A model generated the notes under the pieces. The model had not been told where the DNA came from and searched no databases. It saw only the letters and a program-made list of their open reading frames with translations. This document shows, one piece after another, positions 46,174-55,886 of a DNA stretch of 62,692 nt (positions are counted from its first letter, which is position 1; every line of letters begins with the position of its first letter). This stretch comes from Actinomyces dentalis DSM 19115. GTDB lineage: Bacteria; Actinomycetota; Actinomycetes; Actinomycetales; Actinomycetaceae. The translations under genes were made by a program, and so were the position numbers. The stretch is taken from the NCBI RefSeq assembly GCF_000429225.1, contig NZ_AUBL01000023.1:1-62692 (forward strand), given 5' to 3'.

Positions 46174-48176
46174 GCTCAGGACCCGGGCCGCGCGGCGGCG
46201 CGCCCACCGAGAGGGCCAGGAACTTCACCGGCACCTGGCGGCGACTGATCTCCGAGCTGCGCCCGGAGATGCGGCGCATCGCCCTGGTCGTCGCGCTGAC
46301 GGTCATCGCCGTCGTCCTGAGCGTCGCCGCCCCCAAGATCCTGGCCCGCGCCACCAACATCCTGTTCGAGGGCGTCATGGGCTCCATGCTGGCCCGGGCC
46401 GGCGTCCCGGAGGGGACCACCGGCGACCGGCTCGCCCGGATGCTGCGCGCCGGCGGCCGGGACGACTACGCGGACATGGTCTCCGCCTACGACGTCGTCG
46501 TGGGCCGGGGGCTGGACGGCCGCGCCCTCATGGTCGTCCTCCTCCAGACCCTGGGCGTGTACCTCCTGTCCGCCGTCCTGCTGTGGATCCAGGGGCGCGT
46601 CCTGGCCAGCGTCGTCCAGCGCACCGGGCGGCGGCTGCGGGCCGAGGTCGAGGCCAAGCTCGACCGCGTCCCGCTGTCCTACATCGACCGCGGCTCGCGC
46701 GGCGACATGCTCTCGCGCGTGACCAACGACGTCGACAACGTCACCCAGACCCTCCAGCAGACCCTGTCGCAGGCGCTCAACTCCCTCATGACGGTCCTGG
46801 GCGTGTTCGTCATGATGCTCACCATCTCCCTCCAGCTGTCCCTCATCTCGCTGGTGGCCATCCCGGTGGCCGCCGTCGTCACCGTCCTCATCGCCCGCCG
46901 GGCCCAGCCCCACTTCGCCGAGCAGTGGGACGCCACCGGCGAGGTGTCGGGCATCGTCGAGGAGGCCTTCACCGGCCACGAGGCGGTGGTCCTGTTCAAC
47001 TCCGAGGAGGAGTTCAACCGCCTCTTCGACAAGGAGAACGCCCGCCTGTACGACGGCTCCCACAGGGCCCAGTGGATCTCGGGCGCCATCCAGCCCGCCA
47101 TGCGCGTGGTCTCCAACCTCAACTTCGTCATGATCGCCGTGCTCGGCGGCGTCAGGGTCGCCGGCGGCACCATGACCCTGGGCGACGTCCAGGCCTTCCT
47201 CCAGTACTCCCAGCAGTTCACCCAGCCCATCACCCAGCTCGCCTCCATGGCGAACCTGCTCCAGTCGGGGGCGGCCAGCGCCGAGCGCGTCTTCGAGATC
47301 ATGGACGCCCCCGAGGAGACCGAGCCCGCCCGGCCCGAGCACCTGCCCGAGCGGGCGGCCGGCCGCGTGGTCTTCGACCACGTCCGCTTCTCCTACAGCC
47401 CGGACACCACCCTCATCACCGACCTCAACCTGGTCGTCGAACCCGGCCAGACGGTGGCGATCGTCGGCCCGACGGGCGCGGGCAAGACCACCCTGGTCAA
47501 CCTGCTCCTGCGCTTCTACGACCCCCAGGCCGGCACCATCAGCCTCGACGGCGTCGACACCACCCGGCTGACCCGCGACGAGCTGCGCGAGCAGATCGGC
47601 ATGGTGCTCCAGGACACCTGGCTCTTCGAGGGGACGATCCGCGAGAACATCGCCTTCGGGGCGGCGCGGGCCACCGACGAGCAGGTCCTGGCCGCCGCCC
47701 GGGCCGCCAGCGTCGACCACATCGTCTCCGCCCTGCCCAAGGGCTACGACACGGTCATCGACGACTCCGGCGCGGGCGTGTCCGCCGGCGAGAAGCAGCT
47801 GATCACCATCGCCCGCGCCTTCCTCGCCGACCGCCAGATCCTCGTCCTGGACGAGGCCACCAGCTCGGTGGACACCCGCACCGAGCTGCTGGTCCAGCAG
47901 GCCATGGTCGGACTGCGCGCGGGCCGCACGTCCTTCGTCATCGCCCACCGCCTGTCCACCATCCGCGACGCGGACGTCATCCTGGTCATGGAGCACGGCG
48001 ACATCGTCGAGCAGGGCGGCCACGACGAGCTCATCGCCCGCCGGGGCGCCTACTACGAGCTCTACCGGAGCCAGTTCGCCGGCCCCGTGTCCGAGGAGCC
48101 CGCCGTCGAGCGCGACCCGCTGCTCGGCGAGCTCGGGCTCAAGTCCCGCCATCCGCGCAACCGGCGCCCGTCGTGA
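46170..48176 (+). CDS. Heterodimeric ABC exporter, subunit 2
   Basis: A 668-residue half-transporter with a long first external/peripheral insertion between spans 1 and 2 (roughly residues 65-125). The ATPase domain has Walker A GPTGAGKTTL, Walker B ILVLDEATSSVD with the catalytic Glu, and H-loop IAHRLSTI. Its signature is VSAGEKQL rather than LSGGQ. Paired with subunit 1 this gives one proper and one degenerate ATP site, the arrangement of TM287/288 and TmrAB-like exporters. It is translationally coupled on both sides. Confidence 0.94.
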   Translation: MSSGPGPRGGAPTERARNFTGTWRRLISELRPEMRRIALVVALTVIAVVLSVAAPKILARATNILFEGVMGSMLARAGVPEGTTGDRLARMLRAGGRDDYADMVSAYDVVVGRGLDGRALMVVLLQTLGVYLLSAVLLWIQGRVLASVVQRTGRRLRAEVEAKLDRVPLSYIDRGSRGDMLSRVTNDVDNVTQTLQQTLSQALNSLMTVLGVFVMMLTISLQLSLISLVAIPVAAVVTVLIARRAQPHFAEQWDATGEVSGIVEEAFTGHEAVVLFNSEEEFNRLFDKENARLYDGSHRAQWISGAIQPAMRVVSNLNFVMIAVLGGVRVAGGTMTLGDVQAFLQYSQQFTQPITQLASMANLLQSGAASAERVFEIMDAPEETEPARPEHLPERAAGRVVFDHVRFSYSPDTTLITDLNLVVEPGQTVAIVGPTGAGKTTLVNLLLRFYDPQAGTISLDGVDTTRLTRDELREQIGMVLQDTWLFEGTIRENIAFGAARATDEQVLAAARAASVDHIVSALPKGYDTVIDDSGAGVSAGEKQLITIARAFLADRQILVLDEATSSVDTRTELLVQQAMVGLRAGRTSFVIAHRLSTIRDADVILVMEHGDIVEQGGHDELIARRGAYYELYRSQFAGPVSEEPAVERDPLLGELGLKSRHPRNRRPS

Positions 48177-49036
48177 TCATCGAGCTCGACGACGCGGCCG
48201 ACGAGCGCCTGGCCGACTACACCCGCCTGACCGACGTCGCCCTGCGGCGGCGCCTGGAGACCGAGCGCGGCCTGTACATGGCCGAGTCGACCAAGGTCAT
48301 CGCCCGGGCCGTCGAGGCGGGCCACGCCCCCCGGTCCTTCCTCATGGCGCGGCGCTGGTACGCGTCCATGCGCCCGGTCATCGCCGCCGCCGCCGGCTGC
48401 GGGGGCAGGGACGACGGCGGGGACGTGCCCGTCTTCCTGGCCGAGGAGGACCTCCTGCGCGCCATCACCGGGTTCCACCTGCACCGCGGGGCCCTGGCCG
48501 CCATGCACCGGCCCCGGCTCGCGGCCGTGGCCGAGCTGCTGGCCTCGGCGCGCGGGGGAGCGGGCGCCAGGCGCATCGCCGTGCTGGAGGACCTGGTGGA
48601 CCACACGAACGTCGGCGCCGCCTTCCGGTCCGCCGCGGCCCTGGGGGTGGACGCCGTCCTGGTTGCGCCCCGGTGCGCCGACCCGCTCTACCGCCGCAGC
48701 GTGCGCGTGTCCATGGGCACCGTCTTCCAGGTCCCCTGGACGCGGATCAACGCCTGGCCGGACCCGGGCGAGCTCCGCCGCGCGGGCTTCACCGTGGCGG
48801 CCCTGGCCCTGAGCGAGGACGCGGTGGACCTGGACGACTTCGCCGCCTCGCCGGCCTGCACGGCCCCGGACTCGCGGGTCGCCGTCGTGCTGGGCACCGA
48901 GGGGGACGGGCTCGCCGCGCGCACCATCGCCGCCGCCGACGCCGTCGTGCGCATCCCCATGGCCGGGGGAGTGGACTCCCTCAACGTCGCCGCCGCGGCC
49001 GCCGTCGCCTTCTGGGCGCTGCGGGCGCGCGAGTGA
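48173..49036 (+). CDS. TrmH/SpoU-family RNA methyltransferase
   Basis: A 287-residue 2'-O-ribose methyltransferase of the SPOUT class. An N-terminal substrate-binding region (LYMAESTKVIARAVEAGHAP) precedes the knot domain: VLEDLVDHTNVGAAFRSAAA (motif 1, with the conserved Asn and Arg), VVLGTEGDGLA (motif 2) and RIPMAGGVDSLNVAAAAAV (motif 3). The target may be rRNA or tRNA. The GTG start overlaps the exporter stop, so it is co-translated although functionally unrelated. Confidence 0.93.
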   Translation: MIIELDDAADERLADYTRLTDVALRRRLETERGLYMAESTKVIARAVEAGHAPRSFLMARRWYASMRPVIAAAAGCGGRDDGGDVPVFLAEEDLLRAITGFHLHRGALAAMHRPRLAAVAELLASARGGAGARRIAVLEDLVDHTNVGAAFRSAAALGVDAVLVAPRCADPLYRRSVRVSMGTVFQVPWTRINAWPDPGELRRAGFTVAALALSEDAVDLDDFAASPACTAPDSRVAVVLGTEGDGLAARTIAAADAVVRIPMAGGVDSLNVAAAAAVAFWALRARE

Positions 49037-49116
49037 GCGAGTGAGCGGGCGCGGCCCCGGCCGGGCGGATGGCGCGAAGGTCGCGCACGCGGGCGGGATC
49101 TGTGTAAAACTCAGGT

Positions 49117-49980
49117 ATGGCAAAGAAGCATTCCAAGATGGATCGTTCCCTGTACGAGGCGGAGCTACTGCGGCTGCAGGCCGAGTTGGTCGAGATGCAG
49201 GAGTGGGTCAAGTCGACCGGCGCCCGGGTCGTGGTGATCTTCGAGGGCCGCGACGCCGCCGGCAAGGGCGGGGCGATCAAGCGGATCACCGAGTACCTCA
49301 ACCCGCGCATCGCCCGGGTGGTCGCGCTGCCCGCGCCCACCGAGCGCGAGAGCACCCAGTGGTACTTCCAGCGCTACATCGAGCACCTGCCCGCGGCCGG
49401 GGAGATCCGCCTGTTCGACCGCTCCTGGTACAACCGGGGCGGCGTCGAGCACGTCATGGGCTACTGCACCCCCGAGGAGCACCGGCGGTTCCTCCAGCAG
49501 TGCCCGGTCTTCGAGCGGATGCTCGTCGACGACGGCATCCTGCTGCGCAAGTACTGGTTCTCCGTGTCCGAGAAGGAGCAGTACAAGCGGTTCAAGTCGA
49601 GGCAGACCGACCCCATGCGGCGCTGGAAGCTCTCGCCCACGGACCTGGAGTCCATCCCCCGGTGGGAGGACTACTCGCGCGCCAAGGACGAGATGTTCGT
49701 GCACACCGACATCGACTCGGCGCGCTGGCACGTCGTGGAGTCGGAGGACAAGCGCAAGGCGCGCATCAATATGATCCACCACCTGCTGAAGTCCATCCCC
49801 TACCACCACGTCGAGCGGCCCCCCATGAAGTTCCCCAAGAAGCCCTCGTCCACGGGCTACCGGCGCACCGACCGCACCCTCCAGTCCGAGGTCCCCGACT
49901 ACGCGGCCACGCTGAGCGCCGGCAAGGCGCCCGACCGCTACGTGGACGTCGAGGACGAGGGCGTCGAGGACAGCGACTGA
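49117..49980 (+). CDS. ppk2: Polyphosphate kinase 2
   Basis: A 287-residue PPK2 kinase that transfers phosphate between polyphosphate and nucleotides. Walker A is EGRDAAGKGGAIKR (about residue 46) and the lid/Walker B region is LFDRSWYNRGGVEHVMG. ESTQWYFQRYIEHLPAAGE and PRWEDYSRAKDEMF are typical of the one-domain (class I) form, which uses polyphosphate to phosphorylate ADP or GDP. The ATG follows TAAAAC by six bases. It ends before a 0.8-kb repeat-containing gap. Confidence 0.94.
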   Translation: MAKKHSKMDRSLYEAELLRLQAELVEMQEWVKSTGARVVVIFEGRDAAGKGGAIKRITEYLNPRIARVVALPAPTERESTQWYFQRYIEHLPAAGEIRLFDRSWYNRGGVEHVMGYCTPEEHRRFLQQCPVFERMLVDDGILLRKYWFSVSEKEQYKRFKSRQTDPMRRWKLSPTDLESIPRWEDYSRAKDEMFVHTDIDSARWHVVESEDKRKARINMIHHLLKSIPYHHVERPPMKFPKKPSSTGYRRTDRTLQSEVPDYAATLSAGKAPDRYVDVEDEGVEDSD

Positions 49981-50206
49981 GACTGCTCCCGGCTCCCGGC
50001 TCCCGGCTCCCGGCCACCGGCTCCCGGCCACCGGCTCCCGGCTTCCGGTCGGCCCGGTCGTGGTGTCTCTGCGGCTGGCCGCGCTGGTTCTGCGCCCAGT
50101 CGGTCAGCCGCTCCCGGCCAGCCGCGGCGCCCCACGGGAGCGGAGCGCGGTGGGCCTCGTGAGGCGCATGAGGCGGGCCGGAATGGTTCCGTTGCCCCAC
50201 CCTCGC

Positions 50207-50565
50207 CGGTCGTTCCGCATGGTGGGACGGCGTCTCGAATATCGTGACGCGGCCGGTCCGCGAGCACGTCACTTAACCCGCGAGATCGTACCTTAACCCA
50301 CGAGCACGTCACTTAACCCGCGAGCACGTCACTCTAGCAGACGTGCTCGCGGGTTAAGTGACGTGCTCGGCGATTACCCGGCGATGTCGCGGACCGCGGC
50401 GCCCGACGCCGTCACGCCCCAGGCGCCGAGACGTGCATTTTGCATTCGAGAGTGCAGTTCCAACCGTCGTTCTCGAGTGCAAAATGCACATCTCGGCGAG
50501 GAGGGCGAGAAGGGGGGCTGGCCCCGCCCCGAGAACCTGTCGGCGAGAACGACTCAATAACCTTC
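50207..50565. mobile_element. Family A element, copy 5 (left end missing)
   Basis: The right end CAATAACCTTC at 50555-50565 matches the terminal repeat with one change, but no left GAAGGTTATTC was found, so it is truncated. It contains the block CATGGTGGGACGGCGTCTCG (50218), a W1 array with units at 50259, 50279, 50299 and 50319 and its returning arm, and a W4 array (50424-50500, TCTCGAGTGCAAAATGCACA at 50471). Confidence 0.65.
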
Positions 50566-50641
50566 CTGTAGCGCAGATGAAAGGGACGGGTGGAGGACTG
50601 AGGGCCGGGGCGCTCACCGGGATTCTCCCAGCCGGATAAAA

Positions 50642-50769
50642 GGTTTCCCCGGCCGCCGGCTCACTGTCAGCACTGGCGGCCGGGGAAACCGGCGTATACG
50701 GCGGTTCCGCCGTCGTCGGGCGGAACCGGGAGGCGGGGTCGGGCACGAGCGGCGTCCGTGCCCAACCCC
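50642..50769 (-). terminator. Three consecutive hairpins after the PTS gene
   Basis: GGTTTCCCCGGCCGCC (50642) pairs with GGCGGCCGGGGAAACC (50675); GGTTCCGCC (50703) with GGCGGAACC (50719); GGGGTCGGGCACG (50735) with CGTGCCCAACCCC (50757) with one mismatch. The last begins eight bases beyond the PTS stop codon. They lack U-tracts, as is common for high-GC terminators. Confidence 0.6.
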
Positions 50770-50776
50770 GCGGGGA

Positions 50777-52876
50777 TCAGCCCTCGGGGGCGGTGACGCG
50801 GATGAGCGGGGCGTTGGGGGAGATCTCGCCCTCGGCGATGACCTCCACCGAGGCGAACTTGTCCGTGTTGGTGATGAGCACCGGGGTGGTCAACGAGTAA
50901 CCGGCGTCCTCAATGGTCTTGCGGTCGACGCGGACCAGCTCCTGACCGGCGGTGACCCGGTCGCCCTGCTTGACCTTGACGTCGAATCCCTTGCCCCCGA
51001 GGTTGACGGTGTCCAGGCCGACGTGGATGAGAACCTCCACGCCGCTGTCCAGGGTGATGCCGTAGGCGTGGCCCGAGGCGGGGGCGACGGCGAGCGTGCC
51101 GGCGGCCGGGGCGGTCACGACAATGGTCTTGCCGTCGGCGGGCGAGATCCCGGCGCCCTGGCCGACGACGCCGGTGGAGAACACCGGGTCCTCGACCTTG
51201 TCCAGGGGCATGACGGTGCCCGCCAGGGGGGCGACGATCTCGGTGACGGCGCCGGGCGCGAGGGCCGGCTTGGGCTCCTCGGCGGGCTTGTCAGCGGGCT
51301 CGTCATCGTCGGTCGTAGCAGGAGCGGTAACAGCGGGGGCCGCAGTCGCGTCGGCCTCGACGACGCCCGCCGCGGCGAGCGCCTCGGCCCGCTCCTCCTT
51401 GGTGCGGTAGCCGAAGGTGACGATGAGGAAGAAGGATGTGGCGAAGGCCGCGGCAACGGCGATTCCGTAGAGGAACATGGGGTCGAAGACCGGAATGGTC
51501 AGCAGCGAAGTGAAGACGAAGGTCCTAATTTGGACGCCACCGCCAATGCCCTCGATAATGCCGCCGACGGCGCAGCCGACGAGCATGAGCGGGTAGATGC
51601 GCTTGAAACGCAGGTGGATACCATACAGGCTCGGCTCCGAGATACCGCCGAAGAGTCCCGCGAAGAGGGCGCCGGTGGCGGTCTGACGCATCTCCTTGTC
51701 CCTGTCGCGGATGGACCACACGAGGACGGCGGCAGTGGCGCCGAAGCAGGCGAAGTTCCAAGCGCCCATGGGTCCCTGGATGAAGTCGACTCCCTTCGTG
51801 GCCGAGTTGTTGGGATCGATGTTCGCCAACATAAGGGCATTGAGCGGCCAGTGCAGGCCCAGCGGCACCAGGAAGGGATAGACCATGGGGATAATGATCG
51901 CGAAAACGATCGGGGCATGGGAGTTGAGCCAGAACAGGGCCGTGCCCAGACCGGTGCCGATCCACACGCCCAGGGGGCCGATGAGGAAGGCCGTCACCGG
52001 CATCATGATAATGAAGGACAGGAAGGACACGAAGACCATCTGGACATTGTTCGGAATGATCTTGACCAGTCCCTTGTAGACCAGGGCGAGCACCGCGACC
52101 ATGAGTAGAGGGACGAAGACCTGGCCGCCGTAGGCATTGAGTTGCATGGGCAGGCCGAGGATGTGAGCGGTGCACAGATCGGAGTTGAGGGTGTCATTGT
52201 GAACGCAGATGGTGCTCGGATGTTTGCTCAGGTCGAGGAACTCTGGCGTGAGCAGCGCCGTCATGACGGCCGTGCCGACCCAAGGGTCGATCTTGAGCTT
52301 CTTGGAGGCGTTGTAGGCCACCATGATCGGCAGGAAGTAGAACACGCTGCGGTACATGGCGTCGACAAACAGCAGTGCCGCCGGCTTATCCATGTTGCTC
52401 TCATAGTGAGCCTCAATGATGTGGAAGGTTGCGCAGATGGCCTCGCCCGCGATAATGAGGGAGGCGCCCAGCAGGACCGGCAGCAGCGGGCGGAAGGAGT
52501 CGGACAGGTATTCGAAGAAGGCGTCGATGAGAGCGTTCTTGCCGCGCGCCTTGGCCCGGGCCGCAGCCTTGACGTCGGCGTCCGTCTGTCCTCCGGAGCC
52601 GGAGGCGCCGCCTCCCGCCGCTTTCATGGCCGGCAGGCTGTTGATCTGCTCGTAGACGCTGGCGACCGCGCCGCCGATGACGATCTGGTAGCGGTCCCCG
52701 CCCTGGGGGACCGCGCCCATGACGCCCGGGATCTTCTCGACCGTCGCCTTGTCGATGACGGAGGCGTCGTGCAGCTCGAAGCGGAGTCTGGTCGCGCAGT
52801 GGGTGAAGCTGACGATGTTCCCGGGGCCGCCGACGGCTTCCAGGATCGCCTCGGGTGTGGACGTTGTTGTCGCCAT
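50777..52876 (-). CDS. PTS beta-glucoside-type permease EIIBCA
   Basis: A 699-residue sugar permease with domains B-C-A. IIB has its phospho-accepting Cys27 in SFTHCATRLRFEL. The IIC domain (about residues 110-480) has about ten spans, including the motif ISEPSLYGIHLRFKR. After a Glu/Ala/Pro linker, IIA carries the active His in VEVLIHVGLDTVNLGGKGF. This type imports and phosphorylates beta-glucosides, sucrose or trehalose; the sugar is not certain. GAAAGG precedes the ATG. No hydrolase or antiterminator gene is adjacent, and no RAT sequence was recognised. Confidence 0.92.
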   Translation of the reverse strand: MATTTSTPEAILEAVGGPGNIVSFTHCATRLRFELHDASVIDKATVEKIPGVMGAVPQGGDRYQIVIGGAVASVYEQINSLPAMKAAGGGASGSGGQTDADVKAAARAKARGKNALIDAFFEYLSDSFRPLLPVLLGASLIIAGEAICATFHIIEAHYESNMDKPAALLFVDAMYRSVFYFLPIMVAYNASKKLKIDPWVGTAVMTALLTPEFLDLSKHPSTICVHNDTLNSDLCTAHILGLPMQLNAYGGQVFVPLLMVAVLALVYKGLVKIIPNNVQMVFVSFLSFIIMMPVTAFLIGPLGVWIGTGLGTALFWLNSHAPIVFAIIIPMVYPFLVPLGLHWPLNALMLANIDPNNSATKGVDFIQGPMGAWNFACFGATAAVLVWSIRDRDKEMRQTATGALFAGLFGGISEPSLYGIHLRFKRIYPLMLVGCAVGGIIEGIGGGVQIRTFVFTSLLTIPVFDPMFLYGIAVAAAFATSFFLIVTFGYRTKEERAEALAAAGVVEADATAAPAVTAPATTDDDEPADKPAEEPKPALAPGAVTEIVAPLAGTVMPLDKVEDPVFSTGVVGQGAGISPADGKTIVVTAPAAGTLAVAPASGHAYGITLDSGVEVLIHVGLDTVNLGGKGFDVKVKQGDRVTAGQELVRVDRKTIEDAGYSLTTPVLITNTDKFASVEVIAEGEISPNAPLIRVTAPEG

Positions 52877-53196
52877 GGAGCACCTTTCAAGGATCTCCCG
52901 GTCGGGTGCCTGGGGCAGAGGCGCCCGACGCTCTCGAAGTACCGCCCGGGGGTTCGGGCGATGTCTCAGGATAGCCGAGAGAACGCGACAGTGTGTCGAA
53001 ACGGGGCCGCGTCTTGCCGGATCGCGCCCGCGGGCCCCGCCGGGCCCCACAGCCCCCGTTCTCGACATGGTCCCGGGGCGCCCTCCACAGGGGCCCGGCG
53101 GGCGGCCCCGCCGACGGCGGACAGTGGTGCCGGGCGGCGGTCCCGCCGCCCGATCATCCCGGCCCGCAGCGGGCCGACCAAACCCGGGAGGACCCC
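52877..53196. promoter_or_regulatory. Divergent control region of PTS gene and hypothetical gene
   Basis: No gene is present. On the minus strand TATCCT (52968-52973) is a good -10 for the PTS gene, giving a leader near 85 bases. An inverted segment GGGTGCCTGGGGCAGAGGCGCCC lies in that leader and might form a hairpin. No operator for the plus-strand gene was found. Confidence 0.45.
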
Positions 53197-54048
53197 ATGA
53201 CACCCCGCTCCACCGCCACCTGCAGTCCTGCGAGTCCTGCGCCGATGAGCCTCGCCGCGACGGAGCCCGTCGCGAGTCCCGCTACGGCCGACCCGGCCGC
53301 GGCCCCGGTCGCGATGAACCCCATCGCAGCGGACCCCGCCGCGACGACCCCCGGTCGTCGGGCGTCCGGGCCCGACGGCGTCGCCCCGCCCCGGCGAGAG
53401 GGCCTGTACGGGCCGCGGGGCTGGAGCGTGCGCGCGGGGGTGCGGCCCCTGCTCGCCGCCTGCCGCGACGATCTGCGCTCCGTCGGGCCGCCCGCCCCCG
53501 CCCGCCCCGGCCCGGAGCCGGAGGGCCCCGATTTCGACGCGGGCTTCTGGGGCGATGACGAGGATCTCGGGGGCGACGCCGAGGACCTCGGAGGCGACGC
53601 CGAGGGCCCCGTTCTCGACGAGCCCGGGGACGACGCGCCCTTTGACGATTACACGCCCTTCCACGACCTGGGCCCGCAGGCGGCGGCCCGGCTGCTCCAG
53701 ATCCTGCCCGAGGCGCAGCTGGCGGACCGCCAGAACCTCGCCCCCACCCTGGGGTCGCTGCTGCGGGCCTGCGCGCGCGCCGACGGGCGGGTGCGCCTGT
53801 CGGGGTACGCGATCGGCCCGCGCCGCCCCGACGAGCGAGTGACGGTGGAGGCGCTGTGGATCGCCGACCCCGACCTGCTCGACATGGAGGTCCACGACGA
53901 GCACGACGAGGGCTGCTGCTGCCGCGTCCTGTGGGACACCGTGCGCGAGCGCTACGGGCTCGACGCCCGGGCCCTGCCGGACGAGATGCGCCCCATGCGC
54001 CGCCAGTGGACGCACGGCCAGGTCGGCACCTGGCTGTGGTGGGACTGA
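53197..54048 (+). CDS. Hypothetical protein with acidic/proline-rich middle
   Basis: A 283-residue protein I do not recognise. The first ~70 residues are Ala/Pro/Thr-rich and probably disordered; residues ~105-150 are very acidic, with a repeated EDLGGDA unit. The last ~130 residues look folded and contain RVRLSGYAIGPRRPDERVTV, EALWIADPDLLDMEVHDEHD, the cysteine cluster EGCCCRVLWD and the end HGQVGTWLWWD. No signal or span is visible. The ATG follows GGGAGGA. It lies between the PTS and ABC-F genes with no obvious partner. Confidence 0.65.
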   Translation: MTPRSTATCSPASPAPMSLAATEPVASPATADPAAAPVAMNPIAADPAATTPGRRASGPDGVAPPRREGLYGPRGWSVRAGVRPLLAACRDDLRSVGPPAPARPGPEPEGPDFDAGFWGDDEDLGGDAEDLGGDAEGPVLDEPGDDAPFDDYTPFHDLGPQAAARLLQILPEAQLADRQNLAPTLGSLLRACARADGRVRLSGYAIGPRRPDERVTVEALWIADPDLLDMEVHDEHDEGCCCRVLWDTVRERYGLDARALPDEMRPMRRQWTHGQVGTWLWWD

Positions 54049-54214
54049 ACGCGGGCGGGCGGCCGCACCGGCGACCCGACGTCGGGGCATGCGAACGGGC
54101 GCGAGCCCGCTGACGACCGGGCCCCGTCAGCCGGCGCCGGGCGGGCGCGCGGGTGTGACCGATGCCCGCCGCCCGGCAAACCCTCCCGCGCCGGGTGGAC
54201 GGGCGCGGGCCCCG

Positions 54215-54220
54215 TAGCAT
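54215..54220 (+). promoter_or_regulatory. -10 element of ABC-F gene (leaderless)
   Basis: TAGCAT followed by seven bases and GTG at 54228. The last two bases overlap an ATG that would otherwise look like the start. Confidence 0.55.
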
Positions 54221-54227
54221 GACGGCC

Positions 54228-55886
54228 GTGATCAACGTCCAGGACCTCTCCGTGCGCATTGGCGCCCGCCGGCTCATCGGCGGCGCCACCTTCCGCGTCG
54301 ACAAGGGCATGCGGATCGGTCTCGTGGGGCGCAACGGCGCCGGCAAGACCACGACCACCAAGCTGCTCGCCGCCCAGTCCGTGGTCCAGGGCACGAGCCG
54401 GGCCGTGGCCGACGCCGACGAGCGCCACGGACTGGAGGCGGTCGAGTTCGAGGGCACCATCACCTGCAACGGCTCCGTCGGCTACCTGCCCCAGGACACC
54501 AAGGTCGGGGACCTCGACGAGTCCGCCCGCGACCGGATCCTGTCCGCCCGCGGCATCGACTCCCTGCTGGCCCGCATCCGCAAGGCGGAGGAGCGCATCG
54601 CCACCACCGAGGGCGACGCCATGGCCAAGGCCCTGGACCGCTACGCCCGTCTCGACCACGAGTTCACCATGGCGGGCGGCTACGCGGCCGCGTCCGAGGC
54701 CGCCCGCATCGCCGCCGCCCTGGGCCTGCCCGACCGCGTCCTCGACCAGCCCATCGGGACCCTTTCGGGCGGGCAGCGCCGGCGCGTCGAACTGGCCCGG
54801 GTCCTGTTCCAGCGGCCGGACACGCTCCTGCTCGACGAGCCCACCAACCACCTGGACCACGACTCAGTCCTGTGGCTGCGCGATCACCTGCGCTCCTACT
54901 CGGGCGGCTTCATCGTCATCTCCCACGACGTCGAGCTGCTGCGCGACACCGTCAACCAGGTCATGCACCTCGACGCCAGCCGCGGCGTCCTCGACGTCTA
55001 CCACCTGGGCTGGGACGCCTATCTCAAGCAGCGGGCCGACGACGAGCACCGCCGTCGGCGCGAGCGGGCCAACGCCGAGAAGAAGGCGGCCGCGCTGCGC
55101 GCCCAGGGCGAGAAGATGCGGGCCAAGGCCACGAAGGCCGTCGCCGCCCAGCAGATGCTCAAGCGGGCCGACCGGCTCCTGGAGGGGCTGGAGGAGGAGC
55201 GGGCCGCGGAGAAGGTCGCCCACCTGCGCTTCCCCGACCCCGCCCCCTGCGGCAGGACCCCGCTGCGCGCGAGCGGCCTGTCCAAGGCCTACGGCTCCCT
55301 GGAGGTCTTCGCGGGCGTGGACCTGGCCATCGACCGCGGCAGCCGCGTCGTCGTCCTGGGCCTCAACGGCGCTGGCAAGACGACCCTGCTGCGCCTGCTG
55401 GGCGGGGTGGAGGAGCCCGACTCGGGCGAGGTCATCGCGGGCCACGGCCTCAAGATCGGCTACTACGCCCAGGAGCACGAGACGATCGACACCTCCCGGA
55501 CCGTCGTGGAGAACCTGCGCGGCGCCGCCCCGGGCCTGGACGACACGCAGGTGCGCAGCGTGCTCGGCTCCTTCCTGTTCTCCGGCGCCGATGCCGACAA
55601 GCCCGCCCGGGTCCTGTCCGGCGGCGAGAAGACCCGCCTGGCGCTGGCGCTGCTGGTCGTCTCCAGCGCCAACGTCCTGCTGCTGGACGAGCCCACCAAC
55701 AACCTCGACCCGGCCAGCCGCGAGGAGATCCTTCGGGCGCTGGGGACCTTCGCCGGCGCCGTCGTGCTCGTCACCCACGACGAGGGGGCCGTCGAGGCCC
55801 TGGGCCCCGACCGGGTCCTGCTCCTGCCCGACGGCGACGAGGACCTGTGGAGCGAGGACTACCTCGAGCTCGTCACCCTGGCCTGA
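54228..55886 (+). CDS. ABC-F family ATPase
   Basis: A 552-residue protein of two ABC domains on one chain and no membrane spans. The first has GRNGAGKTT and LLLDEPTNHLDHDSV; the second has GLNGAGKTT and LLLDEPTNNLDPAS. The linker between (roughly residues 270-335) is charged and helical (RRRRERANAEKKAAALRAQG). ABC-F proteins bind the ribosome E-site and adjust translation or give antibiotic resistance; which type this is cannot be told here. The ATP-binding loops are complete. The start is the GTG given by promoter spacing; ATG at 54219 is an alternative. Confidence 0.92.
   Translation: MINVQDLSVRIGARRLIGGATFRVDKGMRIGLVGRNGAGKTTTTKLLAAQSVVQGTSRAVADADERHGLEAVEFEGTITCNGSVGYLPQDTKVGDLDESARDRILSARGIDSLLARIRKAEERIATTEGDAMAKALDRYARLDHEFTMAGGYAAASEAARIAAALGLPDRVLDQPIGTLSGGQRRRVELARVLFQRPDTLLLDEPTNHLDHDSVLWLRDHLRSYSGGFIVISHDVELLRDTVNQVMHLDASRGVLDVYHLGWDAYLKQRADDEHRRRRERANAEKKAAALRAQGEKMRAKATKAVAAQQMLKRADRLLEGLEEERAAEKVAHLRFPDPAPCGRTPLRASGLSKAYGSLEVFAGVDLAIDRGSRVVVLGLNGAGKTTLLRLLGGVEEPDSGEVIAGHGLKIGYYAQEHETIDTSRTVVENLRGAAPGLDDTQVRSVLGSFLFSGADADKPARVLSGGEKTRLALALLVVSSANVLLLDEPTNNLDPASREEILRALGTFAGAVVLVTHDEGAVEALGPDRVLLLPDGDEDLWSEDYLELVTLA

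Larger units (their letters stand above)
49981..50776. other. Convergent intergenic stretch
   Basis: There is no gene. The first 60 bases are short tandem repeats of CGGCTCCCGGC units. Then comes a diverged family A element (50207-50565), and finally three hairpins in a row (50642-50769) that end the PTS transcript. Open frames here do not resemble proteins. Confidence 0.75.

Noticed and set aside
52877-52968. Antiterminator (RAT) site in the PTS leader
   Set aside because: No BglG/LicT-type gene is nearby and the leader lacks a RAT-like sequence that I could recognise.
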